A DNA stretch of 64,000 nucleotides from Virgibacillus profundi. Lineage in GTDB: Bacteria > Bacillota > Bacilli > Bacillales > Amphibacillaceae. Within the stretch, counting starts at the first letter, position 1, and each line of letters starts with the position of its first letter. Shown here in pieces: positions 33,210 to 41,949 of the stretch. The notes beneath the pieces are model-generated. The model searched no databases and was not told the DNA's origin. It saw only the letters and a program-made list of their open reading frames with translations. The stretch covers positions 248,001 through 312,000 of the forward strand of contig NZ_NPOA01000001.1 in NCBI RefSeq assembly GCF_002287375.1, given 5' to 3'. Made by a program: the position numbers and the translations under genes.

Positions 33210-34769
33210 CTAACTCTGTACACGGCTCTTCTGTTCAATTAAATGCTGCACATAGTTCTCCCATTTCTCAGCATAGGACTTTTTACTGAAATGATCCTGA
33301 ATAAAATGTTCGGCATTCTTACCCATTTTAATTGCTTCTATCGGATTTTCGAATAGATGAATCATTTTTTCGGCAAGTGCATCGATGTTTTTATCCTTAA
33401 CGATATAGCCATTTTTTCCGTGTTCAATTAAATCATTAGGACCATATTTGATATCATAGCTGATCACAGGGGTTTTATTTGCCATGCTTTCCAGTACTGA
33501 TAACGAGAATCCCTCACTTTTTGATGTTAACGCAGTGAATAATGCATTTTCATATGCTTTATCCGGATTTTGTGTATACCCGCTCATATGGACATTATTC
33601 GTTAATTGCAATTGCTCAATTAGGTTCCGGAGCTTTTCTTCCTCGGTTCCTTTTCCGTAAATGTCGAGCTTAACATTTGGAAGCTGATCTACTACTTTTC
33701 TAAATGCTTTAATGATATGGTCTACACGTTTCAAGGTAGACAACCTGCTGATTACAACTGCACGATTTTTGTCTTTTTCCGTTGGTTTTAATTTTTCCAG
33801 AAATGACTTACTACTTTCATGGTAATGGCCGATTACATACATTTTCTCTCCATTTCCATAGTTGTCACTCATATCTTGCTTTTGCTGGTTTGTTAATAAA
33901 AATACACCATCAAATTTATCCATATGATTTAAACCATGCTCGACTTTATTTGCTATCGGTGAATCATCTTTATATGGCGCGCCGAGATAATGGCTGTGGA
34001 GCCGCCAGATTGTTATTGCATGTTTAGCTTTAAGCCCTGTCAGAATAGCATCAGTACTCCTTGTATCTGAGATGATCACCGGATTGTTATCATCTTTAAT
34101 TAAATCCTTTAACCAAGCCTGTTTCAATTTCATAATGTCACCTGTATATTCCTCGGTGATCTCGCCTTTTTTGTTAAACACATGAATATGATCATATTTA
34201 TCTTTCTCTTTACTGTACCAGGCTGATAAATAAGAGCGCCCCTTTTTATCAAAATAAATGGTTTGACGTGGTTTATTTGTTTCCAGATCTGTATAGATAG
34301 TTCGTTTCAAATTTCCACCCGGATCATATTCTTCCCGTCTTGTGCGGTAGCGATTTTCATTAAAATAGTCAATTAGCTTTAATGTATTGCCCTTACCCAG
34401 ACCAATATACTTTGTATAATAGCCATTCTTGAGAACACGATAGGCGTTATGACCATTCCGTTTGCTTAATGCACCACCATCCGCCAATTTTTTCAAATTT
34501 GCCGGTTTCAGTTTAGTTTTTAGTTCGCTATTCTTCTGACCTTCAATATCTTCGTACATATTTCGAATGAATACATTTGGATGTACTTTCCCAAGATCTG
34601 CAAGCTTTTGTTTTATATATGGATAATATGCGTTAAAATTAAAGGTGATTATTTCCGTTTCATAGCCTAATTCTGCAAACAAGGAAGCCTGTTTGAGTGA
34701 GGCCTTCGTTAAGCCACCCCGTTCAATGTCAACGGAATTACATAAGAAGTATATTTTTTGTTTCTTCAT
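33210..34769 (-). CDS. tagE: Teichoic acid glycosyltransferase, TagE-like (GT4)
   Basis: A 519-aa cytoplasmic glycosyltransferase. The N-terminal sugar-acceptor domain starts KKQKIYFLCNSVDIERGGLT. The GT4 donor domain has VVISRLSTLKRVDHIIKAF, VKLDIYGKGTEEEKL and the E-x7-E region SKSEGFSLSVLESMANKTPV. TagE proteins add glucose to poly(glycerol phosphate) teichoic acid. Three ATGs overlap after AGGAAGG; the third, at 34769, has the best spacing (9 nt). It lies next to other teichoic acid genes and diverges from an LCP ligase gene. A different sugar donor is possible. Confidence 0.75.
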   Translation of the reverse strand: MKKQKIYFLCNSVDIERGGLTKASLKQASLFAELGYETEIITFNFNAYYPYIKQKLADLGKVHPNVFIRNMYEDIEGQKNSELKTKLKPANLKKLADGGALSKRNGHNAYRVLKNGYYTKYIGLGKGNTLKLIDYFNENRYRTRREEYDPGGNLKRTIYTDLETNKPRQTIYFDKKGRSYLSAWYSKEKDKYDHIHVFNKKGEITEEYTGDIMKLKQAWLKDLIKDDNNPVIISDTRSTDAILTGLKAKHAITIWRLHSHYLGAPYKDDSPIANKVEHGLNHMDKFDGVFLLTNQQKQDMSDNYGNGEKMYVIGHYHESSKSFLEKLKPTEKDKNRAVVISRLSTLKRVDHIIKAFRKVVDQLPNVKLDIYGKGTEEEKLRNLIEQLQLTNNVHMSGYTQNPDKAYENALFTALTSKSEGFSLSVLESMANKTPVISYDIKYGPNDLIEHGKNGYIVKDKNIDALAEKMIHLFENPIEAIKMGKNAEHFIQDHFSKKSYAEKWENYVQHLIEQKSRVQS

Positions 34770-34841
34770 CTTCATCATCCTTCCTGGATATAAATAACTT
34801 CGGCAATGCATAGATTTTTATGTAGGTGTTTGAAATTTTGA

Positions 34842-34870
34842 TTTACGAAACCAACACTTAATAGTAAAAT
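34842..34870 (+). promoter_or_regulatory. Promoter of first LCP gene
   Basis: TTTACG (34842-34847), 17 bp, TAAAAT (34865-34870), followed by GA. The same boxes, spacing and flanks (ATAG before, GA after) occur before the second LCP gene at 44473-44501. Confidence 0.55.
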
Positions 34871-34902
34871 GATAATTAGCACGTTTTATGAGGTGACTGA
34901 TG

Positions 34903-35973
34903 ATGTCTAAAAATAATCAAATTGAGACAAGAACTGACAACCAGACCAAAAAAAAGAAAAGTAAACGAAAGAAAGTCCTATTATATACAGGAATACCCGT
35001 TTTGGCTATTTTAATAACCATTCTTTCCTATGGCGTTCATTTATACACGAAAGCTGAAAGGGCTGTGGAGGATTCTTATGAAGATGTTGGCAGAGACAAC
35101 GGGACCTCTGACCTGAGGACAGAAGCTGTAGATCCGGTGGAGGATAATGTGTCCATTCTCATTATAGGTGTTGATGCAAGTGTAGAACGTGACAATAGTA
35201 CAACACGCTCTGACACGCTAATGCTGGCAACTTTTAATAAAAAAGACAGCAACGTAAAGCTACTAAGTATCCCCAGGGACTCCCGTGTGTTCGTTCCGGA
35301 GGTAGGTTACGATACAAAAATCAATCATGCACATAGTTATGGCGGGACAAAAGCCTCCATTGAAACGGTGGAAAACTTTTTAGACGTGCCTGTTGATTAT
35401 TATGTAGAACTTAATTTTAAAGCATTCATTGAAGTCGTCGATGCAATCGGTGGAATTAATTATAATGTGCCATTTGACATGAGTGAGATTAATACAAAGG
35501 GTCAGGAAAATACGATCAAAATTGATAAAGGCTATCAAAGACTTGATGGAGAAAAAGCTCTTGCATTAGCCCGCTCCAGAAAATATGACAGTGATATCAA
35601 ACGCGGTGAACGCCAACAGGAAATCATTAAAATTATTGCTGATAAGGTAACTTCCAGTTCTTCTGTTTTAAAACTGGATAATTTAATTGATGCAATTGGG
35701 GATAATATGAAAACCAATTTAAACTTTAACGATATGAAAAGCTTTCTGAGCTATGGTATGAATTCAGATGTTGCAATCGAATCCGTCAACCTCGAAGGCA
35801 GTGGTGGAAAGATGGTAGACGGATTATGGTATTACCAGGTGGATGAAGAAAGCAGAGCAGAAATTTCTCAAGACTTGAGAGAGCATTTGGATTTACCAAT
35901 TATGCATACACAGGAATTCGAAACGGAGTTTAGTGCGGAAGATGAAAATATCGAGGGTTATCATGCTTATTAA
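34903..35973 (+). CDS. LytR-CpsA-Psr family wall polymer ligase (TagTUV type)
   Basis: A 356-aa membrane protein. A basic cytoplasmic start (KKKKSKRKK) and one membrane helix (about 27-48) precede the LCP domain outside. Hallmarks are SILIIGVD, RSDTLMLATFN, LLSIPRDSRVFVPE and KINHAHSYGG, with the pyrophosphate-binding arginines in place. These enzymes move teichoic acid from its lipid carrier to peptidoglycan. Two adjacent ATGs follow AGGTG; the second (34903) has better spacing. A terminator follows. It is a paralogue of the gene at 44664. Confidence 0.9.
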   Translation: MSKNNQIETRTDNQTKKKKSKRKKVLLYTGIPVLAILITILSYGVHLYTKAERAVEDSYEDVGRDNGTSDLRTEAVDPVEDNVSILIIGVDASVERDNSTTRSDTLMLATFNKKDSNVKLLSIPRDSRVFVPEVGYDTKINHAHSYGGTKASIETVENFLDVPVDYYVELNFKAFIEVVDAIGGINYNVPFDMSEINTKGQENTIKIDKGYQRLDGEKALALARSRKYDSDIKRGERQQEIIKIIADKVTSSSSVLKLDNLIDAIGDNMKTNLNFNDMKSFLSYGMNSDVAIESVNLEGSGGKMVDGLWYYQVDEESRAEISQDLREHLDLPIMHTQEFETEFSAEDENIEGYHAY

Positions 35974-35980
35974 TAGAAGG

Positions 35981-36011
35981 GAAATCGGCTAGTGGGCCGA
36001 TTTCTTTTTTA
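35981..36011 (+). terminator. Terminator after first LCP gene
   Basis: AAATCGGC pairs with GCCGATTT around a 6-nt loop, then CTTTTTT. Confidence 0.85.
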
Positions 36012-36065
36012 TACGCGTAAATGAGACAGATTCTGGTTATTTAAAGTAACTTTTGCGCTCGGGGC

Positions 36066-36235
36066 GATATTTCCGTGCTCCGGTTGATATATTTGCTTTT
36101 CTGGAAGATATATTCCCGCTCCAGATGATATATTTGCTCTCCGGAAGATATATTCCCGCTCCGGATGATATATTTGCTCTCCGGAAGATATATTCCCGCT
36201 CTCGATGATATTCCCACTCTCTAGCAGATAACCAC
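36066..36235. repeat. 20-bp-period array of GATATATT motifs
   Basis: GATAT(AT)T-type motifs start at 36066, 36086, 36107, 36127, 36147, 36167, 36187, 36207 and 36227, that is every 20 bp (21 once). Between them two spacer types alternate, TTGCTCTCCGGAA-like and CCCGCTCCGGAT-like, so the larger unit is 40 bp. It sits between the convergent LCP and tagA genes. Confidence 0.85.
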
Positions 36236-36290
36236 ACCACTTTAGCCTGCAATTCGTCCCACTACACTAACCAAGCCTACAAACCCATCA

Positions 36291-36325
36291 AAAAAAGGAA
36301 GCAATCCCGAAGAATCACTTCCTTT
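36291..36325 (-). terminator. Terminator at the end of tagA
   Basis: On the minus strand AAGGAAGTGATTC and GGATTGCTTCCTT close a TTCG loop, followed by T7. The stem begins in the last codons of tagA. Confidence 0.85.
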
Positions 36326-37058
36326 TCAAAACCATTCTTATCATAAATTCAATTGACTTTAAAAATCTTTTCAGGCGAAAGGGCTCCTTCAATAGTCTGT
36401 ACAGCCATTCAAGATTATATTTGATCCATTTATCCGGAGCACGCTTCACTTCTCCAGCCAATACGTCAAAGCTGCCGCCGACTCCTATAAAGAGACCTTT
36501 GGAAAATTGATCAATATATTTGCTGATCCATGTTTCCTGTCTTGGTGAACCGAGTGCGACAAATACCACATCCGGCTTTGTTGCAATAATCTCTTCAGTA
36601 ACCGAAGAATCATCCAAAGCAAAAAAACCATGTTGTTGCCCGGCTATTTTCAAATTCGGATATCTCTTTTTAACTTCCGGCACCATTTTTTCAATTACAT
36701 ATTCTTTTGCACCGAGAAAATAACAGGATAACCCTTGAGCTTCAGCATGTTCCAGCAAACTGATCGTCAGTTCAAAGCCGGGGATTCTCTCTTTGAGTGG
36801 TTTATTAATCATTTTTGAAGCCATTACGACACCGGCACCATCCGGTACGACATAATCTGCCTTTTCAACAATAGCTTTATAGGCGGCTTCATCTCTTGTT
36901 CGCATGACGATTTCCGGGTTTGCTGTCACAACAAAACATTTATCCTCACTGCTAAGCCGAGGATAAATGTGATCATGCAAAAATTCGCTCTTTGTCATAT
37001 TAATAAAATCAATATCCATAATAGAGACCTGATTTTTAATGTTTGATTCATTTGGCAT
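36315..37058 (-). CDS. tagA: N-acetylmannosaminyltransferase of teichoic acid linkage unit
   Basis: A 247-aa GT26 enzyme (WecG/TagA/CpsF). It adds N-acetylmannosamine to undecaprenyl-diphospho-GlcNAc, the first committed step of wall teichoic acid. Family marks are FVVTANPEIVMRTRDE, YVVPDGAGVVMASK with the catalytic Asp, and FVALGSPRQETWI. The C-terminus is basic and hydrophobic (RLLKEPFRLKRFLKS), fit for membrane binding. ATG at 37058 is 9 nt after GAGAGG; a TTG at 37067 is rejected because it reduces the spacing to zero. Confidence 0.9.
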   Translation of the reverse strand: MPNESNIKNQVSIMDIDFINMTKSEFLHDHIYPRLSSEDKCFVVTANPEIVMRTRDEAAYKAIVEKADYVVPDGAGVVMASKMINKPLKERIPGFELTISLLEHAEAQGLSCYFLGAKEYVIEKMVPEVKKRYPNLKIAGQQHGFFALDDSSVTEEIIATKPDVVFVALGSPRQETWISKYIDQFSKGLFIGVGGSFDVLAGEVKRAPDKWIKYNLEWLYRLLKEPFRLKRFLKSIEFMIRMVLKRK

Positions 37059-37386
37059 CTTTAACAACCTCTCACGCCACCTCTAACAGTAGCGCATAAA
37101 AATCAATATATCACTTTATTGCTTCATTTTTTAGCAGAGAAGAAAGTATAAACTTTCTTCTCCTGCATAAGTGCAACTAAAGCATTCGCTCAAAGGCTTG
37201 GCGAACGCCAAGTTTTCTAATATTTATTTCTGATTTGGACAAGCAATTATAACTTCCTAAATTATACAATTCAAAAGTTGAAAAGACAATAAAGGCTACC
37301 ATCTTATCCCAACGGAGACAACCTGGAAGCCTGCACTATTCTCAAGCTTCCGGATCTCCTATCTATCCCAAAAACGCAATACGAAA
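37059..37386. other. Intergenic region with dispersed repeat
   Basis: The gap between tagF and tagA (both minus) holds the dispersed repeat at 37137-37222 and a GGAAGC/GCTTCC stem at 37325-37350 that may end the tagF transcript. Nothing else is seen. Confidence 0.55.
37137..37222 (-). repeat. Dispersed structured repeat, second copy
   Basis: Read on the minus strand it runs AGAAAACTTGGCGTTCGCC, then TTGAGCGAATGC, then TTGCACTTATGCAG and ends in an AGAAGAAAG/CTTTCTTCT hairpin. This matches 20513-20594 block by block. CTTGGCG/CGCCAAG forms a perfect hairpin here. Confidence 0.7.
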
Positions 37387-39495
37387 TCATTCTTTAAATA
37401 CCTCATCAACCACACGCTTCGATGCATTTCCGTCTTCCAAATAACAAAAACGATTATAAAATTCCTCATGTACTGCTGACGGGTGAAAGTCTTCCGTTTC
37501 AAGCTGCTTGATTTCACGCACAATCTCCTCTGTCGATTTCACCAAGGGACCGGGTGCTTTTGTTTCAAAATCAAAATAGAAGCCTCGAAGATTATCACGG
37601 TATTCCTCAATATCATAGACAAAAAACAGCATTGGTCTTTTTAAGTTAGCATAATCAAAGAATACAGAAGAATAATCGGTGATCAGAACATCGGAAATCA
37701 AATACAGATCTCTAATATCTTCATATGTTGAAAAATCATACACAAACCCTTTATATGCAGATATATCCAGGTTTTCCGCTACTAAATAATGCATTCTGAG
37801 TGCAATAACATGAGTGCTTCCAAATTGCTCATATAACTTTTTTAAATCCAGCTCTAAATTAAATTTATATTTACCTTTCCCATAAAATTGATTATCACGC
37901 CAAGTTGGCGCATATAATATTACTTTTTTATTTTCCGGGATATTCAGTGCTTGCTTTAACCTTTTTACAGCTTCCGGATGATTACTATTGTATAGATAGT
38001 CATTCCTCGGATAGCCCGATTCGATCATTTCCTGATTAAATTGAAAAGCCCGTCTGAATATTTTTGATGAATAGGCATTTGGTGAGATGAGATAATCCCA
38101 TTTACTCGCCTCTTTGGTAAAATTCTTTTTATATTTTGTTGTGTTTGTTCCAGGCATATGAACCTCTTCCATATCTGCAGCCAAACGTTTCAATGGGGTA
38201 CCATGCCATGTTTGTAGATAAATTGTATGTCTTGGTTTAGGAATCCAAAGTGGCAGCCTTGCATTGGTTACCCAATATCCTGCACGGCTCATTAATAACA
38301 GCCAACTTACGGAGAAACGACGAACGTAAGTTACATCTTTGCCATTAAAATAGTTTACATGCCTTCTGTCAACACTCCAAATTAGTTTGTAATTTGTTTT
38401 TTCATGCTTCATATACTCGTAAATAGCACGTGGATTATCACTAAACTGCTTCCCATGAAAGCTTTCAAAAATAACTAACTTTTTATCGACAGGCATGATT
38501 AAACCTAGAATTTTAAAAGCTAACTTGTACACCTTTAAAAGCTGTTTGCTTCGACGTAATGCTACCCAATTTTTCTTTGCATTGCGGATCATTTCAATCG
38601 GCAGCTTATACTCAGCAACTTTCAGGGAAAAATATTTTGATTTCTTCGTTGGTTTAGCCGTTATTTTAACCTTGTTTGAACCTGACTTCAGCTTCCTTAT
38701 TAGCGGATATTGTTGTTTTAAATGATTTACTTTAATTCGTGTACTCTCAAGAACTTCCAGAGTACCTTCACGTTCTGCTTCAATCTTTAAGTAAAATTTT
38801 AAAAATTGAGCTTTGCCGAGTGACATATATGGCTTTAAATCCACTTCAGCCTGAAATCCCTTTTCTTTCATTCCATGAAACCAGACATATCCTGCATATG
38901 AATCCGGAATAACCATTGGACGCACTGGTATGTGGATTGTTTCATCATTCAAATTCGATGTGGCTATAAGTTCTATATTTTTTATAGCTTCAAAACGCAA
39001 ACCACTATAATGATACATCCCTTTCATCTGAAGGAGTCCATCTTTCTTTAATGCAACCTCTTCAAGTTTTGCAAATAAAAATACTTCTCTAAAATAAAAG
39101 CTTAAATTCCCCTGCCCTGTGGTAGAAGGGTAAAATATATGGGATTCATCCAGTTCCAATTTGAGAAATTCAATGTAATCATAGTTACTTTTAATCCTGG
39201 ATCGTTTCTCTTCATCATCACGCTGCCTTATAATCGACAAATCAACTATTTCAACTTCTGTTAGGAAAGCCTGGTATTCAGGAAACGAAACTTCTAAATG
39301 AAAAATAAAATACGAATCTGTTTCTTCTTTTAATATATATGGAATGATTTTATAATTATCTGTACTGCGCTGATACATTGCAAAATAGTAATTTTCCCAT
39401 TCGTCCACAAAGGATTTGCTAATAGCTATATCAAGCAAATATGTATCTCCATCAAGCGTCATATCCACTATTTTTTTATTTTTCAAAGCATTCAT
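37387..39495 (-). CDS. tagF: CDP-glycerol:poly(glycerophosphate) glycerophosphotransferase
   Basis: A 702-aa teichoic acid polymerase. The N-terminal ~300 residues are a beta-rich accessory domain. The C-terminal glycerophosphotransferase domain has IYLQTWHGTPLKRLA, VILYAPTWRDNQFYGKG and LITDYSSVFFDYA. It extends the glycerol phosphate chain with CDP-glycerol at the inner face of the membrane. ATG follows GAGAGGTG by 6 nt. It diverges from tagD/tagB, an arrangement like the B. subtilis tag divergon. TarL, which handles ribitol phosphate, has a similar domain, but TagD and TagB beside it favour glycerol. Confidence 0.85.
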   Translation of the reverse strand: MNALKNKKIVDMTLDGDTYLLDIAISKSFVDEWENYYFAMYQRSTDNYKIIPYILKEETDSYFIFHLEVSFPEYQAFLTEVEIVDLSIIRQRDDEEKRSRIKSNYDYIEFLKLELDESHIFYPSTTGQGNLSFYFREVFLFAKLEEVALKKDGLLQMKGMYHYSGLRFEAIKNIELIATSNLNDETIHIPVRPMVIPDSYAGYVWFHGMKEKGFQAEVDLKPYMSLGKAQFLKFYLKIEAEREGTLEVLESTRIKVNHLKQQYPLIRKLKSGSNKVKITAKPTKKSKYFSLKVAEYKLPIEMIRNAKKNWVALRRSKQLLKVYKLAFKILGLIMPVDKKLVIFESFHGKQFSDNPRAIYEYMKHEKTNYKLIWSVDRRHVNYFNGKDVTYVRRFSVSWLLLMSRAGYWVTNARLPLWIPKPRHTIYLQTWHGTPLKRLAADMEEVHMPGTNTTKYKKNFTKEASKWDYLISPNAYSSKIFRRAFQFNQEMIESGYPRNDYLYNSNHPEAVKRLKQALNIPENKKVILYAPTWRDNQFYGKGKYKFNLELDLKKLYEQFGSTHVIALRMHYLVAENLDISAYKGFVYDFSTYEDIRDLYLISDVLITDYSSVFFDYANLKRPMLFFVYDIEEYRDNLRGFYFDFETKAPGPLVKSTEEIVREIKQLETEDFHPSAVHEEFYNRFCYLEDGNASKRVVDEVFKE

Positions 39496-39678
39496 TGCTG
39501 CACCTCTCTGTTTTCCAGTAACCTACTATTTACTAATTATTTCACATAACGTAACATTAAATGCGTTGTTTTCCAACACCAATAATAGTATTTACGTATT
39601 AGTATACAATTTTTCGTCTTGGAAATAAAAGTTAAAATCGTTTCATTTCATATTTTCGACTAAATTATTAATAATTTG

Positions 39679-39720
39679 TTAACTTAATGTTAACTCTGTG
39701 TAAAGTTGTGGTATTATAAT
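39679..39720 (+). promoter_or_regulatory. tagD promoter with PhoP-like direct repeats
   Basis: TTAACT occurs at 39679 and 39690, 11 bp apart, with a weaker TAAAGT at 39701. A TATAAT -10 box follows at 39715-39720. PhoP of Bacillus binds TTAACA-like repeats with 11-bp period and controls tag genes under phosphate starvation. Confidence 0.45.
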
Positions 39721-39781
39721 GATAAGTGGAATTAACATCAAGAAGTAGATGCATTTCATTTGATATTGGAGGAGAAACACT

Positions 39782-40180
39782 ATGAAAAAAGTAATCACAT
39801 ATGGAACATTTGACTTGCTCCATACTGGACATATAAATTTATTACGCCGTGCCAGAGAATACGGTGACTATTTAATTGTTGCTATATCAGCAGATGAGTT
39901 CAACGCACTTAAAGGGAAAGAAGCTTATTATACGTTTGAACAACGAAAGTTAATACTTGAAGCGATTCGTTATGTAGATGAAGTTATTCCAGAGTATACG
40001 TGGGAACAAAAGGTAGAAGATGTAGAGAAGCATAACGTTGATATCTTCGTAATGGGAGATGACTGGAATGGTAAATTTGACTTCTTAAAAGACCATTGTG
40101 ACGTTGTTTATTTACCTCGAACTGTCGGGATATCAACTACGAAAATTAAAACAGATTTGACTAAAGCAAATAATGGCTAG
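39782..40180 (+). CDS. tagD: Glycerol-3-phosphate cytidylyltransferase
   Basis: A 132-aa cytoplasmic enzyme that makes CDP-glycerol from CTP and glycerol-3-phosphate. The nucleotidyltransferase motif HTGH is at residues 14-17 and RTVGISTTKI near the C-terminus. ATG follows TGGAGGAG by 7 nt. It supplies the substrate of TagB and TagF. Its end overlaps the tagB start by 8 bp. Confidence 0.95.
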   Translation: MKKVITYGTFDLLHTGHINLLRRAREYGDYLIVAISADEFNALKGKEAYYTFEQRKLILEAIRYVDEVIPEYTWEQKVEDVEKHNVDIFVMGDDWNGKFDFLKDHCDVVYLPRTVGISTTKIKTDLTKANNG

Positions 40181-41348
40181 AGAATTTGGAATTTCTCTCT
40201 ACCTTTTTGCTTTCCGCATACTCTTTAATACTTTTAAACTATTTCCCCAAAAGAAGAAAACAGTTGGTGTTGCTTCATTTGGGGATAATATTTTTTATAC
40301 AGTTTGCGCTTTAAAGGAGCATTCAAACGAAGAGATTATCATCTTAAAAAATAGCTCTTGCAAATATGAATTTGATCCATCAATAGGTAATATCATCCAA
40401 TTTAATATAAGACATCCAATTGCTTATCTACAATCTATTTATCATCTCGCAACAGCATCTACTATTTTAGTAGATACGTATTTTGGCTTTTTAGCAGCCA
40501 TAGAATTCAAAAAGGGTACAAACTGTATCCAGCTTTGGCATGCAGCCGGTGCTATTAAACAATTCGGTTTGCTTGATCCTTCGATTGAAAACAGAACCCC
40601 AAAAGCCAAGGATCGTTTTCAAAGGGTATATGATAACTTCCATTACTGCGTCGTTGGTTCCGAAGAAATGGCAATTATTTTCAAAGAAAGCTTTGGCTTA
40701 ACCGATGATAGAATCATTCGTACAGGAACACCACGGACGGATATTTTGTTTGATAATGACGAAAGACAGCGAATCTATCAGGATTTAACGGAAAAATATC
40801 CGCAGATTAAAGGCAAAAAAATCATGCTTTATGCCCCGACATTTCGAGCCGAGCAATTGTCGAATGTTGAATTTGAACTGGATATTAAACAGCTATATGA
40901 GCAGTTATCTGATGAATATGTGCTGTTTGTTAAAGCACATCCGGCCGTTAATTACACGCTAAGTGATGCATATCAAGACTTTGCAATCGATGTATCCTAT
41001 GTGAAAGATACAAATTCCTTATTGCTAGCTGTTGATTTATTAATTACCGATTATTCATCCATTCCATTTGAGTTTGCAGTACTTGAAAAACCGATGATTT
41101 TCTTTGCTTATGATATGGAAGAATACAAGATTAAAAGTGGTTTAATGCCGGATTATGAAAATCAAATGCCAGGACCAGTCGTATTTTCAACTGAAGCAAT
41201 TATTCGTGCCATTAAACAGAAAGTTTTTGACAAAAATCAAATCCAGGCTTTTGCTACAAAATGGAATGATTATTCCGATGGTAACGCAAGTTTAAAATTG
41301 GCAAAACTATTGCTTGGAATCGAAGAAAAGGAAAAAGTTCCTGTATAA
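40173..41348 (+). CDS. tagB: Teichoic acid glycerol-phosphate primase
   Basis: A 391-aa CDP-glycerol glycerophosphotransferase that adds the first glycerol phosphate to the linkage unit. It keeps IQLWHAAGAIKQFG, KIMLYAPTFRAEQ and LITDYSSIPFEFA. It lacks the long accessory domain of TagF, as expected for TagB. It starts at an ATG inside the last codons of tagD (8-bp overlap), so the two are coupled. A terminator follows. Confidence 0.9.
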   Translation: MAREFGISLYLFAFRILFNTFKLFPQKKKTVGVASFGDNIFYTVCALKEHSNEEIIILKNSSCKYEFDPSIGNIIQFNIRHPIAYLQSIYHLATASTILVDTYFGFLAAIEFKKGTNCIQLWHAAGAIKQFGLLDPSIENRTPKAKDRFQRVYDNFHYCVVGSEEMAIIFKESFGLTDDRIIRTGTPRTDILFDNDERQRIYQDLTEKYPQIKGKKIMLYAPTFRAEQLSNVEFELDIKQLYEQLSDEYVLFVKAHPAVNYTLSDAYQDFAIDVSYVKDTNSLLLAVDLLITDYSSIPFEFAVLEKPMIFFAYDMEEYKIKSGLMPDYENQMPGPVVFSTEAIIRAIKQKVFDKNQIQAFATKWNDYSDGNASLKLAKLLLGIEEKEKVPV

Positions 41349-41350
41349 AA

Positions 41351-41402
41351 AGACTGTCTCAAAATGTGCAGATTGGTGACACTAAATGAGGCAGTTTTTT
41401 TC
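41351..41402 (+). terminator. Terminator after tagB
   Basis: ACTGTCTCA (41353-41361) pairs with TGAGGCAGT (41387-41395) around a 25-nt loop, followed by T7. Confidence 0.7.
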
Positions 41403-41540
41403 TTATTGGCTGTTATCCAAAAGGTTGGAAATGCGGTTACTCTCCCCACAGTGAATATTGGGGAGAGTGCACTGCTAGACCCATTGAAAAAATTGTTGCT
41501 TTTTCATAAATACAGTTTATAAAAGACGAAGTATGTACTA

Positions 41541-41671
41541 GGTTGTTTTCCGCTGCGGACCGTTGCTTTCCGCGGGCACGGCTTCAGCCTCCTCGCGGAA
41601 GACCACCGCTGTGGGGTCTTCAGACACGTGCTGTTCCCGCAGGAGTCAACGGTCCTCCGCTCCAAACAACC
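41541..41671. repeat. GC-rich, multi-stem structured repeat-like element
   Basis: GGTTGTTT (41541-41548) pairs with AAACAACC (41664-41671), and inside it GGACCGTTG (41557-41565) with CAACGGTCC (41647-41655). Within this closing stem are TTCCGCG/CGCGGAA (41568-41600) and a GAAGACC/GGTCTTC hairpin (41598-41621, overlapping the former by three bases). I believe similar GC-rich repeats occur in other Bacillaceae, from memory only. Confidence 0.65.
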
Positions 41672-41949
41672 GCCACAAAAGTGGATAGCAAATGTTTGAT
41701 TCAACCAGGATGTACAACACTTTTTTGAAGTTGAAGGCACATTACCAGCGAAGTATATTTCCGGAGCGAATCCTTGCTCTCAACCAATGTTTGCAAAAGA
41801 ATTGTCACTGTTACATCTACTACTGTATGATTCAAGCCTTTTTTATATTAGTTTTAAACGCAAATCGCTAGGATTATTGTCTTTTATATCTTTAACTTGT
41901 ATAATTTATTAACATGAAATTATGTATATAGATCTGAAAGGATACACTA

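Larger units (their letters stand above)
41349..41949. other. Intergenic region with GC-rich structured element
   Basis: Between tagB and tagG this 600-bp gap holds a terminator and the element at 41541-41671. The GC content of the element contrasts with its flanks. Small frames across it on both strands are not credible genes. Confidence 0.65.

Noticed and set aside
41504-41740. Small cysteine-rich frames over the GC-rich element
   Set aside because: Frames open on both strands at once, without ribosome sites, and the sequence is explained by nested stems of a structured repeat.
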